Positions 34,026 through 44,400 are shown, counted from the stretch's first letter. The stretch is DNA of 64,000 nucleotides from JBOFGK01 sp051649085 (GCA_051649085.1 JBOFGK010000044.1:1-64000), one strand, 5' to 3'. A program made the numbers and translations. The notes: generated by a model not told the origin, from the letters alone.

Positions 34026-35156
34026 ATGTTTAAGCAAAAAGCAGCACTATTTATATATTACTTTGTCTTTGTGACAATTTCGTTTTTCAATGCACCATTT
34101 CTTTTTCAAAAAGGAATTAGTACTGAACAAGTTGGATATGGTTTTTCAGTAGCTGTTTTAATTGCGATTACTTTAATGTTAGTTAGTGGTTATTTAAATG
34201 ATCAAAAAATCATTACAAATCAACGAATGATTCAATTACTTTTAATAATTACAGGAATCTTCTATTTGGGAATTTATTTTTTCGAAAACGCGACGTATGT
34301 GACAATTTCGTATGTCCTTTTGACAGCTTCATTTCTTACATTACCATCAATAATTGATAGTTTAGTCATACATTCACTTGCCGACAATTCATATGCGAAA
34401 ATTCGAAGTTACGGTTCAATGGGTGCAGCAGTTAGTTATTTTTTAGCAGCTTTCTTAATGACAAGTGTTGATTTCAGTGTAGTTCTAACAATAAATGTTA
34501 GTCTAATCGTGATTTTACTTATTATTGTTAGTCAGATAAACTATGTATATATTGCTGAAAAAAATGATTATATTAAAGGTTTGAAAGCAATCAAACAAAA
34601 TCGGCAAATTTGGTTAATTCTTGTAATAGCCTTCTTAACGTATGGTGTTATTAGAGCAGATGATCCATATACAATTACTTATAATGTAGAAATTGTTAAA
34701 TTAACTGGTACTTGGATTGGAATTGTTGGTTTTATGTCAATTTTTTTCGAAGCTTACATAATGAATATTTATGATAAATTGATCATTCGTTTTGGTGAAA
34801 GAAAAATGCTAATAACGGTAATTTCGATTTTAGTAGTAATTTTTCTAACAAAATATACAATGTATGAATCAAAAATTATTATTTCAATTGGTAATATTTT
34901 ATTTGGACTATTTATTGGAGTATTTGTTCCCTTATCGATTAATTTATTGAATCGAAATACAAATGAACATGTGAAAACAACAATTTTCAGTATGCTGCAA
35001 TTTGTAATTTATTTTGGTGGATTTGTGTTGGGGACAATTACCACATTCATTTACGTACAAACAAACTTCTTACCAAATATTTATTTATTACATACAGTCG
35101 TAATTGGCTTAGGCTTATTATTTACAATCTTTATGAGAAAGGATCAAGATGCTTAA
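34026..35156 (+). CDS. MFS transporter, MFS_1-like family, copy 1
   Basis: A 376-residue integral membrane protein with about 12 predicted membrane segments and no other domain. The opening (FVFVTISFFNAPFLFQKGISTEQVGYGFS) has the aromatic-rich first helix and G-x-S-x-x-Q-x-G loop typical of the MFS_1-like / phenylpropionate-permease group, whose members carry sugars, nucleosides or aromatic acids. Two charged motifs, RADDPYT (before helix 7) and NRNTNEHVKTT, are shared exactly or nearly with its paralogue at 36043. It overlaps the following HAD phosphatase gene by 8 bases, so the two are coupled; import of a phosphorylated or phosphorylatable compound is possible but not shown. Substrate unknown. 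Confidence 0.8.
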   Translation: MFKQKAALFIYYFVFVTISFFNAPFLFQKGISTEQVGYGFSVAVLIAITLMLVSGYLNDQKIITNQRMIQLLLIITGIFYLGIYFFENATYVTISYVLLTASFLTLPSIIDSLVIHSLADNSYAKIRSYGSMGAAVSYFLAAFLMTSVDFSVVLTINVSLIVILLIIVSQINYVYIAEKNDYIKGLKAIKQNRQIWLILVIAFLTYGVIRADDPYTITYNVEIVKLTGTWIGIVGFMSIFFEAYIMNIYDKLIIRFGERKMLITVISILVVIFLTKYTMYESKIIISIGNILFGLFIGVFVPLSINLLNRNTNEHVKTTIFSMLQFVIYFGGFVLGTITTFIYVQTNFLPNIYLLHTVVIGLGLLFTIFMRKDQDA

Positions 35157-35979
35157 ATTATTTTTTGATTTAGATGGAACCCTTTTATTTGATGGTGTCT
35201 TAAGTTCAGAATATATTGAGCAATTAGAGTCATTCTTCAAACGAAACGAAGCAGAGTTTAATATTGCAAGTGGTCGTGCAATTAGACATATCACACCGTA
35301 TACTGATCAATTAAGTGTGCCAGTTATGAATATTGTAGGTTTAAATGGTGCACATTTAGCTTGTTTGAATTCAGAAAGTAAAGTTGAGATTGCAGCTGAC
35401 GGTGCAATTATATTTACAAAGGCCAAGGAAATTGTAAATGGACTTAGTAAAGAACAAGTTAAAAGATTATATGAACTTGCTAATGATGAAGTACCAATTT
35501 TAATTGAAACGGATATTAATAGTTTTTCAGTTTCGAGTAATCAAACAGTTAAAAGTATCCTTGGAAGTGATTTTGTTCCAGTTAAAAGCTTTGAAGAGGT
35601 TCAAGGTGAAAGTATGTACATGATTACAGGTTTGTTTTCAGAAGTTGAGAATGGCTTTGAAAAAATGGCCGCATATCGTTTGAGAGTAGAAACTGAATTT
35701 CCAGAGTTAGAAGTTTTACAAAATCATTTGTTTTTAGACATTACTTCAGCAACAGCTTCTAAAGGACAGGGAATTAATCAAGTATTGACAACGAGAGAAA
35801 ATGACATAATTGTAACGATTGGTGACAATGATAATGATGTAAGCATGTTTGAAGTTGCGGATTTAGCAATTTCATTTAACTATGGATCAGATGCTGCGAA
35901 AAATGCAGCAGATGTTTGTGTTGATGATCTTGCAGGTGTACTAGCTGCAATTGAAGAAAAAATAATAAAAACTAATTAA
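35149..35979 (+). CDS. HAD-superfamily (Cof-type) phosphatase
   Basis: A 276-residue haloacid-dehalogenase hydrolase of subfamily IIB. The nucleophile motif FFDLDGTLL gives Asp7 and Asp9, motif III is the Lys in TASKGQG, and motif IV is GDNDNDVSMF, which binds magnesium with the aspartates. A cap domain occupies roughly 85-180. Cof-type enzymes dephosphorylate sugar phosphates, flavin or pyridoxal phosphates with broad specificity. It lies between two paralogous MFS genes and starts inside the end of the first (AAAGGATCAAG before ATG), so a joint role in handling one small metabolite is likely. The exact substrate cannot be read from the sequence. Confidence 0.88.
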   Translation: MLKLFFDLDGTLLFDGVLSSEYIEQLESFFKRNEAEFNIASGRAIRHITPYTDQLSVPVMNIVGLNGAHLACLNSESKVEIAADGAIIFTKAKEIVNGLSKEQVKRLYELANDEVPILIETDINSFSVSSNQTVKSILGSDFVPVKSFEEVQGESMYMITGLFSEVENGFEKMAAYRLRVETEFPELEVLQNHLFLDITSATASKGQGINQVLTTRENDIIVTIGDNDNDVSMFEVADLAISFNYGSDAAKNAADVCVDDLAGVLAAIEEKIIKTN

Positions 35980-36042
35980 TTGAATTAAGTATTAAGTATT
36001 GAGTGATATATAGTAAATTTTTTAGAGAATAATGAGGAAAAA

Positions 36043-37173
36043 ATGTTTAATCAAAAAGTAGCATTTATAATATACTATTATGTATTTGTAACAATTTCTT
36101 TTTTTAATGCACCATTTTTAATTGGGAAAGGAATTTCGCCTGAACAAGTCGGTTATGGTTTTTCATTTTCAGTGTTAATTGCTTTATTACTGATGTTGCT
36201 TTCAGGTTATTTAAATGATCAAAAAATCATTACGAATCAACGAATGATTCAAATTTTGCTAGTTATTACTGGTGTATTTTATTTTGGAATTTATTTTGGA
36301 AATAAGGAATCAATCGTTATAACTAGCTATGTAATTTTAACAGCAGCCTTTTTGTCAATTCCATCAATTATTGATAGTTTAATAATACATTCAATTGAGG
36401 AGACAAATTATTCATATGCAAATATTCGTAAATATGGATCAATTGGAGCTGCGACAAGTTATTTTTTAGCAGCGTTTATGATGAGTACTGTTGACTTTAA
36501 AGTTGTATTAATTATGAATGTTGTATTAATTGGGCTCCTTTGTTTTTTTGTTAATCGTGTAAAATATAACTATGTACCTGAACGAAAAGATTATTTTACG
36601 GGATTACGCGAGTTAAGAAAAAAAACTGAAGTTTGGACTATTCTAATAATTGCTTTTTTGACTTATGGAGTTATAAGGGCGGATGATCCTTATACAATTA
36701 CATATAATGCAGAGATTGTAAAATTGAGTGGACTTACTGTTGGAATTATTGGTTTTTGTTCAATATTATTTGAAGCTTATATAATAAGCTTGTATGATAA
36801 AATTGTAAATAAAATTGGTGAAAGAAAATTGATGTCTATTGCAATTTGCGCTTTAATTTTGATTTTCATTACAAAATATACAAATTATGATTCAAAAGTA
36901 ATTATCTCTACTGGAAATATATTACTTGGATTATTTATTGGGTTATTTGTACCGATTGCAATAAATCTTTTAGACAGAAATTCAAATATTCATGTAAAAA
37001 CAACGGTTTTTAGTTTTTATCAATTTGCAATTTATTTTGGAGGATTTGTTTTGGGGATGCTAACAACATATACATATGTTCAAACAAACTTTTTACCAAA
37101 TATTTACATTTTACATGCAATTGTTGTTTCATTAGCTTTGATTTTTACAAGGTTTTTAAAAGTGAAAAAATAA
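36043..37173 (+). CDS. MFS transporter, MFS_1-like family, copy 2
   Basis: 376 residues, the same length as its paralogue at 34026 and collinear with it throughout: SFFNAPFL, GYLNDQKIITNQRMIQ, FLTYGVIRADDPYTITYN and the C-terminal YVQTNFLPNIY are shared. Divergence is greatest in cytoplasmic loops. This is a duplicated transporter flanking the HAD phosphatase gene. It starts 63 bases after that gene with GAGGAAAAA as ribosome site; no terminator separates them, so one transcript for all three genes is likely. Two transporters of one family with one phosphatase suggest two related substrates. Confidence 0.8.
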   Translation: MFNQKVAFIIYYYVFVTISFFNAPFLIGKGISPEQVGYGFSFSVLIALLLMLLSGYLNDQKIITNQRMIQILLVITGVFYFGIYFGNKESIVITSYVILTAAFLSIPSIIDSLIIHSIEETNYSYANIRKYGSIGAATSYFLAAFMMSTVDFKVVLIMNVVLIGLLCFFVNRVKYNYVPERKDYFTGLRELRKKTEVWTILIIAFLTYGVIRADDPYTITYNAEIVKLSGLTVGIIGFCSILFEAYIISLYDKIVNKIGERKLMSIAICALILIFITKYTNYDSKVIISTGNILLGLFIGLFVPIAINLLDRNSNIHVKTTVFSFYQFAIYFGGFVLGMLTTYTYVQTNFLPNIYILHAIVVSLALIFTRFLKVKK

Positions 37174-37199
37174 CTTAGAACTTGATTAATATTAAAAAA

Positions 37200-37230
37200 A
37201 AGTAATTGATGTAAAAGTCAATTGTTTTTT
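37200..37230 (+). repeat. Left copy of a terminator-like repeat flanking the restriction locus
   Basis: AAGTAATTGATGTAAAAG followed by TCAATTGTTTTTT. AATTGA/TCAATT forms a hairpin with a T-run, so it probably terminates the MFS operon. The copy at 44623-44654 differs at only a few positions. Confidence 0.65.
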
Positions 37231-37487
37231 ATTATTTTGAAGTAAGCATGATAGTTTAATGCTTCAATTTTTGTACCTCCAAAAAACAGTCTATAACATA
37301 TATAAAAAAGCCCAAAAGTAACAAAATGAAGTGTATAGACTTTTAAAGTTAGATTAATTGTAAAAGTTGTGATTTTTTTTCGACTGAACAGTTTGTATTG
37401 GAAAGATAAAAACTTTATTCCTTGTTGTAAATATAAATCAAAGTTCTTCTTTGAAATGAAAAGTAATTTCTATCGATAATATAAAAA

Positions 37488-37496
37488 TGTTATAAT
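37488..37496 (+). promoter_or_regulatory. Extended -10 promoter of the hsd locus
   Basis: TGTTATAAT lies about 80 bases upstream of hsdM. No convincing -35. Confidence 0.5.
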
Positions 37497-37577
37497 ATTT
37501 AGTGTAAAGTAGCATATCGAAAAATAATAAAAAGCAAAATTTGAGTCAATTTTAGACTTTTACAAAGAGGAGTAAAA

Positions 37578-39137
37578 ATGTCAAGTGAAATACAAAGAGC
37601 GGAACTACAGTCACAAATTTGGAAGATAGCAAACGATGTAAGGGGATCAGTCGATGGATGGGATTTTAAACAATACGTTCTAGGAACACTTTTTTATCGA
37701 TTCATTAGTGAAAATTTTTCAAACTATATTGAAGGTGGGGACGAAACTATAAGTTATGCTCAATTTGATGACAATGCTATTCCAGAGGAAGTGAAGGTTG
37801 ATGCAATTAAGACAAAAGGATATTTTATTTATCCAAGTCAATTATTTATTAATGTAGCTAAAGCAGCTAATACAAATGAAAATTTAAATACTGATTTAGC
37901 TGCAATATTTTCAGCAATTGAAAGTTCTGCAAATGGATATCCTTCAGAACAGGATATTAAAGGGTTGTTTACTGATTTTGACACTACTAGTAATCGTTTG
38001 GGGAATAATGTGAAAGATAAAAACAGTCGTTTATCCTCTGTAATAAAAGGGGTAGAAGGATTAGACTTTGGAGAATTTGAAGAAAGTCAAATTGACCTTT
38101 TTGGTGATGCATATGAGTATCTAATTTCGAATTATGCAGCAAATGCAGGAAAGTCTGGAGGAGAGTTTTTCACTCCACAAAGTGTCTCGAAATTGATTGC
38201 AAAATTAGCGACTCATAATCAAGAAACAATCAATAAAATTTATGATCCAGCGGCTGGATCTGGTTCACTCCTTTTACAAGCAAAAAAATTATTTGATGCA
38301 CATATAATTGAAGACGGGTTTTATGGACAAGAAATTAATCATACGACATATAATTTAGCGAGAATGAATATGTTCTTGCATAATGTTAATTATGATAAAT
38401 TCAATATATCTTTGGGTAACACATTATTAGAACCAACATTCGGAGATGAAAAGCCATTTGATGCAATTGTTTCAAATCCACCATATTCAATTAAATGGAT
38501 TGGAAGTGATGATCCTACATTGATAAATGATGAACGATTTGCACCAGCAGGAGTACTAGCTCCTAAGTCAAAAGCAGACTTTGCTTTTGTATTACACTCA
38601 CTAAATTATCTATCTAGTAAAGGACGAGCGGCGATCGTTTGTTTTCCAGGAATATTTTACAGAGGTGGTGCAGAACAAAAAATAAGGGAATATTTGGTAA
38701 AAAATAACTATGTAGAAACAGTAATTTCATTAGCTCCAAATTTATTTTTTGGTACATCAATTGCTGTAAATATCTTAGTGTTATCAAAGCACAAAAGTTC
38801 AACAGAAACTCAGTTTATTGACGCAAGTGGAGAAGAGTTTTTCAAAAAAGAAACAAACAATAATAGTTTAACAGAAGAACATATTGAGAAAATACTAGAT
38901 ATTTTTGACAAAAAAGAAAATGTTGATTATGTATCAATATCAGTTGACAATGACAAAATTGCTGAAGAAAATTATTCACTTTCAGTTAATACATACCTAG
39001 AAGCAAAAGATACAAGAGAAGTAATTGACATTAAAGTACTAAATAAGGAAATTAAACAAACAGTTTCAAAAATAAATACACTTCGTGATGAAATAGATAA
39101 AATAGTTTTAGAAATTGAAGGTGATTCTAATGAGTAA
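37578..39137 (+). CDS. hsdM: Type I restriction-modification methyltransferase subunit HsdM (type IC-like)
   Basis: Methylates adenine in the site chosen by HsdS and is part of the HsdR-HsdM-HsdS complex. The 519 residues have the helical N-terminal domain (IANDVRGSVDGWDFKQYVLG), the SAM-binding motif I DPAAGSGS (223-230) and the N6-adenine catalytic motif NPPY (300-303). Length and many segments (GYFIYPSQLF, FTDFDTTSNRLG, GSDDPTLINDERFAPAGVLAPKSKADFAFVL) agree, as far as I recall, with HsdM of the E. coli EcoR124I/EcoprrI type IC family, a notably close match for an AT-rich Gram-positive. Ribosome site AGAGGAG. It overlaps hsdS by 8 bases. Intact. Confidence 0.95.
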   Translation: MSSEIQRAELQSQIWKIANDVRGSVDGWDFKQYVLGTLFYRFISENFSNYIEGGDETISYAQFDDNAIPEEVKVDAIKTKGYFIYPSQLFINVAKAANTNENLNTDLAAIFSAIESSANGYPSEQDIKGLFTDFDTTSNRLGNNVKDKNSRLSSVIKGVEGLDFGEFEESQIDLFGDAYEYLISNYAANAGKSGGEFFTPQSVSKLIAKLATHNQETINKIYDPAAGSGSLLLQAKKLFDAHIIEDGFYGQEINHTTYNLARMNMFLHNVNYDKFNISLGNTLLEPTFGDEKPFDAIVSNPPYSIKWIGSDDPTLINDERFAPAGVLAPKSKADFAFVLHSLNYLSSKGRAAIVCFPGIFYRGGAEQKIREYLVKNNYVETVISLAPNLFFGTSIAVNILVLSKHKSSTETQFIDASGEEFFKKETNNNSLTEEHIEKILDIFDKKENVDYVSISVDNDKIAEENYSLSVNTYLEAKDTREVIDIKVLNKEIKQTVSKINTLRDEIDKIVLEIEGDSNE

Positions 39138-40338
39138 GTTAGAGGAATTAATAAGTGAATTGTGTCCTGATGGTGTTGAGTATGTGAAAATTGGTAGCGT
39201 GGTGGATTATGAACAACCAACAAAGTACATTGTAAAAGATACAAACTACCACGAAAAGTTTGCTGTTCCAGTTCTTACAGCTGGTCAAACATTTATCCTA
39301 GGATATACAAATGAAACAGAAAATATCTACAATGCTTCAAAAAGTGAACCGCTAATTATTTTTGATGATTTCACAGCGGCCTTTAAATGGGTTGATTTCC
39401 CCTTTAAAGTTAAATCGTCAGCGATGAAATTTCTAAAAGTACGAAAAGAGCTGGTTGTTTCAAGATATGTTTTTCATATAATGGGCAATTTAAAGTATAC
39501 TTCAAATGAGCATAAAAGACTTTGGATTAGTAAATACTCAGAAATTCAAATCCCCCTTCCTCCTCTTGAAGTACAAGTGGAAATTGTTCGAATATTGGAC
39601 AATTTCACAGAGCTTACAGCAGAGCTTACAGCAGAGCTTACAGCAGAGCTTACAGCTAGAAAAAAACAATATGAATACTATAGAGAAAAATTGTTCATTT
39701 TTAGTGATGAAGAATTTGAAAAAAAGCGAGTTGAACAATTAATTCATTCTTTAAATACAGGGTTAAATCCAAGAAAATTTTTTAAATTAAATACTTCTGA
39801 TGCCAAAAATTACTATGTAACAATAAGAGAGTTGAAAAATAATAAAATCAATTTTAGTGATAAGACAGATAAAATGAATGATTCAGCATTATTTTTATGC
39901 AACAATAGGTCTAATTTAGAAGAAGGTGATATTTTGTTTTCGGGAACAGGAACAATTGGTGAGGTTGCGATAATTGAAAATATACCATCTAATTGGAATA
40001 TTAAAGAAGGAATTTATTCGTTAAAACCAAATATGTCAATAATTATTCCGAAATATTTAATGTATATTATGATGACAAAAAGCATTAAAAATTTATTTCT
40101 TTCAAAAGCATCTGGAGGGACTGTCAAAAGTGTTCCAATGAAGGAACTAAAAAAAATAGAAATTCCTGTGCCGTCACTAAAAAGACAAAGAAAAATTGTT
40201 GGAATTTTGGATAACTTTGATAAAATAGTAAATGATATTTCAGAGGGTTTACCTGCTGAGATTGGAATGAGACAAAAACAATATGAGTATTATAGGAATA
40301 AGTTACTAACTTTTAAAAAATTAGAGAGAGAGGAATAA
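39130..40338 (+). CDS. hsdS: Type I restriction-modification specificity subunit HsdS (type IC-like)
   Basis: Determines the bipartite DNA target of the complex. The ATG at 39130 overlaps the hsdM stop (ATGAGTAA-like coupling with GGTG upstream), giving 402 residues. Architecture: first target-recognition domain (about 1-150), central conserved helix with four ELTA repeats (161-176), second recognition domain (about 195-350) and a C-terminal conserved helix; both helices end in the matching QYEYYREKL / QYEYYRNKL element, giving the usual internal pseudo-symmetry. The ELTA array corresponds to the TAEL repeats of EcoR124I, where repeat number sets the length of the non-specific spacer in the target. 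The recognised sequence itself cannot be read from the protein. Confidence 0.93.
   Translation: MSKLEELISELCPDGVEYVKIGSVVDYEQPTKYIVKDTNYHEKFAVPVLTAGQTFILGYTNETENIYNASKSEPLIIFDDFTAAFKWVDFPFKVKSSAMKFLKVRKELVVSRYVFHIMGNLKYTSNEHKRLWISKYSEIQIPLPPLEVQVEIVRILDNFTELTAELTAELTAELTARKKQYEYYREKLFIFSDEEFEKKRVEQLIHSLNTGLNPRKFFKLNTSDAKNYYVTIRELKNNKINFSDKTDKMNDSALFLCNNRSNLEEGDILFSGTGTIGEVAIIENIPSNWNIKEGIYSLKPNMSIIIPKYLMYIMMTKSIKNLFLSKASGGTVKSVPMKELKKIEIPVPSLKRQRKIVGILDNFDKIVNDISEGLPAEIGMRQKQYEYYRNKLLTFKKLEREE
39610..39657 (+). repeat. Four tandem 12-bp repeats in hsdS
   Basis: GAGCTTACAGC[A/T] occurs four times without interruption, the first three exactly identical, encoding ELTA four times. Every gain or loss of a unit keeps the frame. 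Long perfect 12-mers at this place are the known site of slippage or unequal crossing-over in EcoR124-type hsdS genes. Confidence 0.95.
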
Positions 40339-40339
40339 G

Positions 40340-41449
40340 ATGGGGAAAACTTTAAGTGAAATTGCACAAGAGTTAGAGAAAAATAAAAAAAAGGTGAATC
40401 TTATTTATGCATTTAATGGTACGGGTAAAACAAGATTATCAAAAGAGTTCAAAAACTTAGTTAATCCTAAACACGAAAATGAAACAAGTGAGCTGGAAAA
40501 TAAAAAAATTCTTTATTATAATGCTTACACTGAAGATTTATTTTTTTGGGATAATGATTTATTAAATGACAGTGATGTAAAACTAAAAATTCATCCTAAC
40601 TCATTTACAGGATGGGTTTTCAAAGAACAAGGACTAGATCAAAGTGTTATTGAAAGATTTCAAAATAATACATCTAAGTCGTTAACACCAAGGTTTAATT
40701 CTGAATTTACTGATGTCTCATTTTCTTTTGAACGCGGGAATAAAGAGGATAAACATAATATAAAAATATCAAAAGGCGAGGAAAGTAATTTTATTTGGAG
40801 TATATTTTATAGTTTATTTGAGCAAATAATATATGTGCTTAATGAGCCGGATGTAGAAAATAGAGAAACATCTAAATTCAATCAATTAGAATACGTGTTT
40901 ATTGATGATCCAGTAACATCATTAGATGATAACCATTTAATTCAGTTGGCAGTAGATTTATCTGAGCTAATAAAAAGTTCAACTTCAGAATTACGCTTTA
41001 TAATTACTACACATAATCCATCTTTTTATAATGTTATTTACAATGAATTAAATAATCCACAATGCTATATGCTTGAACAGTTAGAAGATGGAACACATGA
41101 ACTTAAAGATTCAAAAGGTGATTCAAATAGGAGTTTTTCTTATCACTTGTTATTAAAAAGCATATTAGATGATTCGATTTCAAACAATAAAATAGAAAAA
41201 TATCATTTCACTTTGCTAAGAAATTTATACGAAAAAACAGCAAGTTTTTTAGGGACTCCAAAATGGATCGAGTTATTACCAGATGATAAAAAACTGTATT
41301 ATAACCGAATTATTCAGTTTACAAGTCACTCTACTTTATCAGGTGATGTTATAGCAGAGCCAACTCCACAGGAAAAGGAAACAGTAAAACTGCTATTTGA
41401 GCATTTAATAAAAACTTATAATTTTTGGAAGGAAGAAGAAAATGTCTAG
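40340..41449 (+). CDS. prrC: Anticodon nuclease PrrC
   Basis: A tRNA-cleaving suicide defence enzyme kept silent by its type I restriction partner; in E. coli it cuts tRNA-Lys next to the wobble base when phage T4 Stp disables the restriction enzyme. The 369-residue product has an ABC-type ATPase part with Walker A AFNGTGKT (24-31), an unusual signature ISKGEESNFIW (143-153), Walker B VFIDDPVTSLDD (186-197) and TTH (223-225). The C-terminal nuclease part shows Arg294, Glu298 (LLRNLYEKT) and His330 (TSHSTLS), with the same spacing (4 and 32) as the E. coli triad Arg320-Glu324-His356. Position between hsdS and hsdR is also that of E. coli prrC. It starts one base after hsdS and overlaps hsdR by 8. 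The N-terminus is about 25 residues shorter than the E. coli protein. Confidence 0.93.
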   Translation: MGKTLSEIAQELEKNKKKVNLIYAFNGTGKTRLSKEFKNLVNPKHENETSELENKKILYYNAYTEDLFFWDNDLLNDSDVKLKIHPNSFTGWVFKEQGLDQSVIERFQNNTSKSLTPRFNSEFTDVSFSFERGNKEDKHNIKISKGEESNFIWSIFYSLFEQIIYVLNEPDVENRETSKFNQLEYVFIDDPVTSLDDNHLIQLAVDLSELIKSSTSELRFIITTHNPSFYNVIYNELNNPQCYMLEQLEDGTHELKDSKGDSNRSFSYHLLLKSILDDSISNNKIEKYHFTLLRNLYEKTASFLGTPKWIELLPDDKKLYYNRIIQFTSHSTLSGDVIAEPTPQEKETVKLLFEHLIKTYNFWKEEENV

Positions 41450-44400
41450 TTATAAACCAATTGCAGAATCTAAAAATTTTATTGTTCTTGAGGATTATAA
41501 AAAAAACATGCATTTAAAAGAAACGGAAGCTGTATATCAAGCCGAACCAGAGCTTGAAAATAAATTTATACGTGATTTAGTTGGTCAGGGATACGAATAT
41601 TTAAAAGATGTAACAACTAATGTCGCAATGCTTGATAATGTAAGAAGTGAGCTTCAAAGGCTAAATAATATAATGTTTAATGACATGGAATGGTATAGAT
41701 TTTGTGAGGAATATTTAGATAAATCAAGCGATAATCATGTTGATAAAACTAAAAAAATACATAACGACTATATTTATGATTTTACTTTCGATGATGGTCG
41801 AATTGAAAATGTTTATCTGTTGAATAAAAGTGATATTTCTAAAAATAAATTGCAAGTGATTTCACAATTTGAACAAACAGGAAAACATGCAAATAGATAT
41901 GATGTAACGATTTTAGTTAATGGACTTCCACTTATTCATGTTGAATTAAAGAAACGTGGTGTTTCAATACGTGAAGCGTTTAATCAGATACACCGTTATA
42001 GTAAAGAAAGTTTTAATTCGGATAGTTCACTTTATAAGTATTTACAAATTTTTGTAATTTCAAACGGTACGGATAGTCGCTATTTCGCGAATACTACAAC
42101 AAGAGATCAAAATAGTTTTGATTACACAATGAATTGGGCAACTTCTAAAAATGTGCTCATTAGAGATATTGATGATTTTACGAAAACTTTTTTTCAAAAG
42201 AATACAATTTTAAAATTATTGATAGAATATTGTGTTTTTAATTCAAAGAATCAATTAATGATTATGAGACCGTATCAAATAGCAGCAACTGAAAGAATAC
42301 TTTGGAAGATTAAGAGTTCATTTGAAGCAAACAAATGGAATACAATTGAAAGCGGTGGTTATATTTGGCATACAACAGGTTCAGGAAAAACATTGACAAG
42401 TTTTAAAACAGCTCAACTTGCAACAGAACTTGAATTTATAGATAAAGTATTGTTTGTTGTTGATAGAAAAGACTTGGATTATCAAACGATGAAAGAGTAT
42501 CAAAGCTTTTCTAAAGACAGTGTAAATGGTTCGCAAAATACTGCAGGATTGAAAAAAAACCTTGAAAATGATGACAATAAAATTATTGTAACCACTATTC
42601 AAAAATTAAATATTTTAATTAAATCAGAAGATAAATTACCGGTTTATGATAAACAAGTTGTTTTTATTTTTGATGAAGCTCACCGTTCTCAATTTGGTGA
42701 AACACAAAAAAATATAAAGAAAAAATTTAAAAAATATTATCAATTCGGATTTACAGGTACTCCAATATTTGTGGAAAATGCAGTTGGATCTGAAACAACT
42801 GCATCTGTGTTTGGACGTGAATTACATTCATATGTAATTACTGATGCTATAAGAGATGATAAAGTTTTGAAATTTAAGGTTGATTATAATGATGTTCGAC
42901 CAAAATTTAAAGCACTTGAAATGGAACAAGATGAAAAGAAATTAAACGCCCTTGAAACAAAAAAAGCATTACTACATCCAGAACGAATTAGAGAAATTTC
43001 GACATATATTTTGAAAAATTTTAAAAATAAAACTCATCGCTTACATCTTGGTGTAAATGGATTTAATGCAATGTTTGCAGTTAGTAGTGTTGATGCAGCC
43101 AAACTATATTATGAAACGTTAAACAATCTACAAAATGATCAAGAACATAAAATAAAAATTGCTACAATCTTTTCTTTTTCAGCAAATGAAGAACAAACTG
43201 CGATTGGTGAAATAACAGATGAATCATTTGAGCTTTCAGCTTTGGATTCGAGTGCGAAAGAGTTTTTATCTAAGGCAATTAATGAATATAACGAAATGTT
43301 TTCTACAAATTTCGGAGTGGAAAGCAAAGAGTTTCAAAATTATTATCGTGATCTTTCAATGAGAGTGAAAAATCAAGAAGTTGATTTATTGATTGTTGTT
43401 GGTATGTTTTTAACAGGCTTTGATGCACCGACATTAAATACACTATTTGTTGATAAAAATCTTAGATATCATGGATTAATACAAGCTTTTTCTAGAACGA
43501 ATAGAATTTATAATTCGCGAAAAAGTTTTGGAAATATTGTTTGTTTTAGAAATCTAGAACAAGCAACAATTGATGCAATAACATTGTTTGGTGATAAAAA
43601 TACTAAAAACGTTATACTAGAAAAAAGTTACAAAGAATATTTAGAGGGATTTAATGATCAAGAAACTGGAGAAGCGAGAAATGGATTGATTGAAATAGTC
43701 AATAAATTAAATACTCATTTTTCAGATATCGATGAAATCACAACTGAAACAGAAAAAAAAGAATTTGTAAAAGTATTTGGTGAATACCTTAAAATCCAAA
43801 ATGTTTTACAAAATTATGATGAATTTGTAGCTTTAAAGATTTTTCAAACAATTGATTTGGAGGATGAAATTTCGATAAAAAAGTTCAAAGAAATTCACAA
43901 TGTTTCGAATGAAGACTTTGAAATTATGCATAATATTCCTGTTCTATCAGAAAGAAAAATCCAAGATTATCGTTCAACGTATAATGATATTCGAGAATGG
44001 ATTAGAAGAGAAAAAGAAGAAAATAAAAATCAAGAGAGTATGGTTGATTGGGATGAAGTTGTCTTTGAAGTTGAATTATTAAAATCACAAGAAATTAATT
44101 TAGATTATATATTAGAATTAATTCTTGAAAAAGCAAAAAAATTTAATAATAAAGAACTTTTAGTTGATGAAATGCGTAGAATAATTAGATCAAGTTTAGG
44201 GAATCGTGCAAAAGAAGGTCTGATAATTGATTTTATCGGTAAAACTGATTTGAAAGATATTCCTGATAAAGCGAGTATTATAGAAATGTTTTTTAAATTT
44301 GCCCAAAAGGAACAACAGATAGAGGCATATAAAATAATAACAGAAGAAAATTTAAATGAAGAAGCTGCGAAAAGATATATTCAATTTTCGCTTAAAAGAG

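Larger units (their letters stand above)
37174..37577 (+). other. Intergenic region between MFS copy 2 and hsdM
   Basis: 404 bases. It begins with a terminator hairpin (37200-37230) that is nearly repeated on the far side of the restriction locus. The minus strand contains a ribosome-site-like GGAGGTAC near 37275 but only stop-interrupted sequence after it, perhaps the remains of a small gene. An extended -10 for hsdM is at 37488-37496. Confidence 0.5.

Noticed and set aside
37240..37290. Small minus-strand gene after GGAGGTAC near 37275
   Set aside because: Only stop-interrupted codons follow the ribosome-site-like sequence; kept only as a possible remnant.
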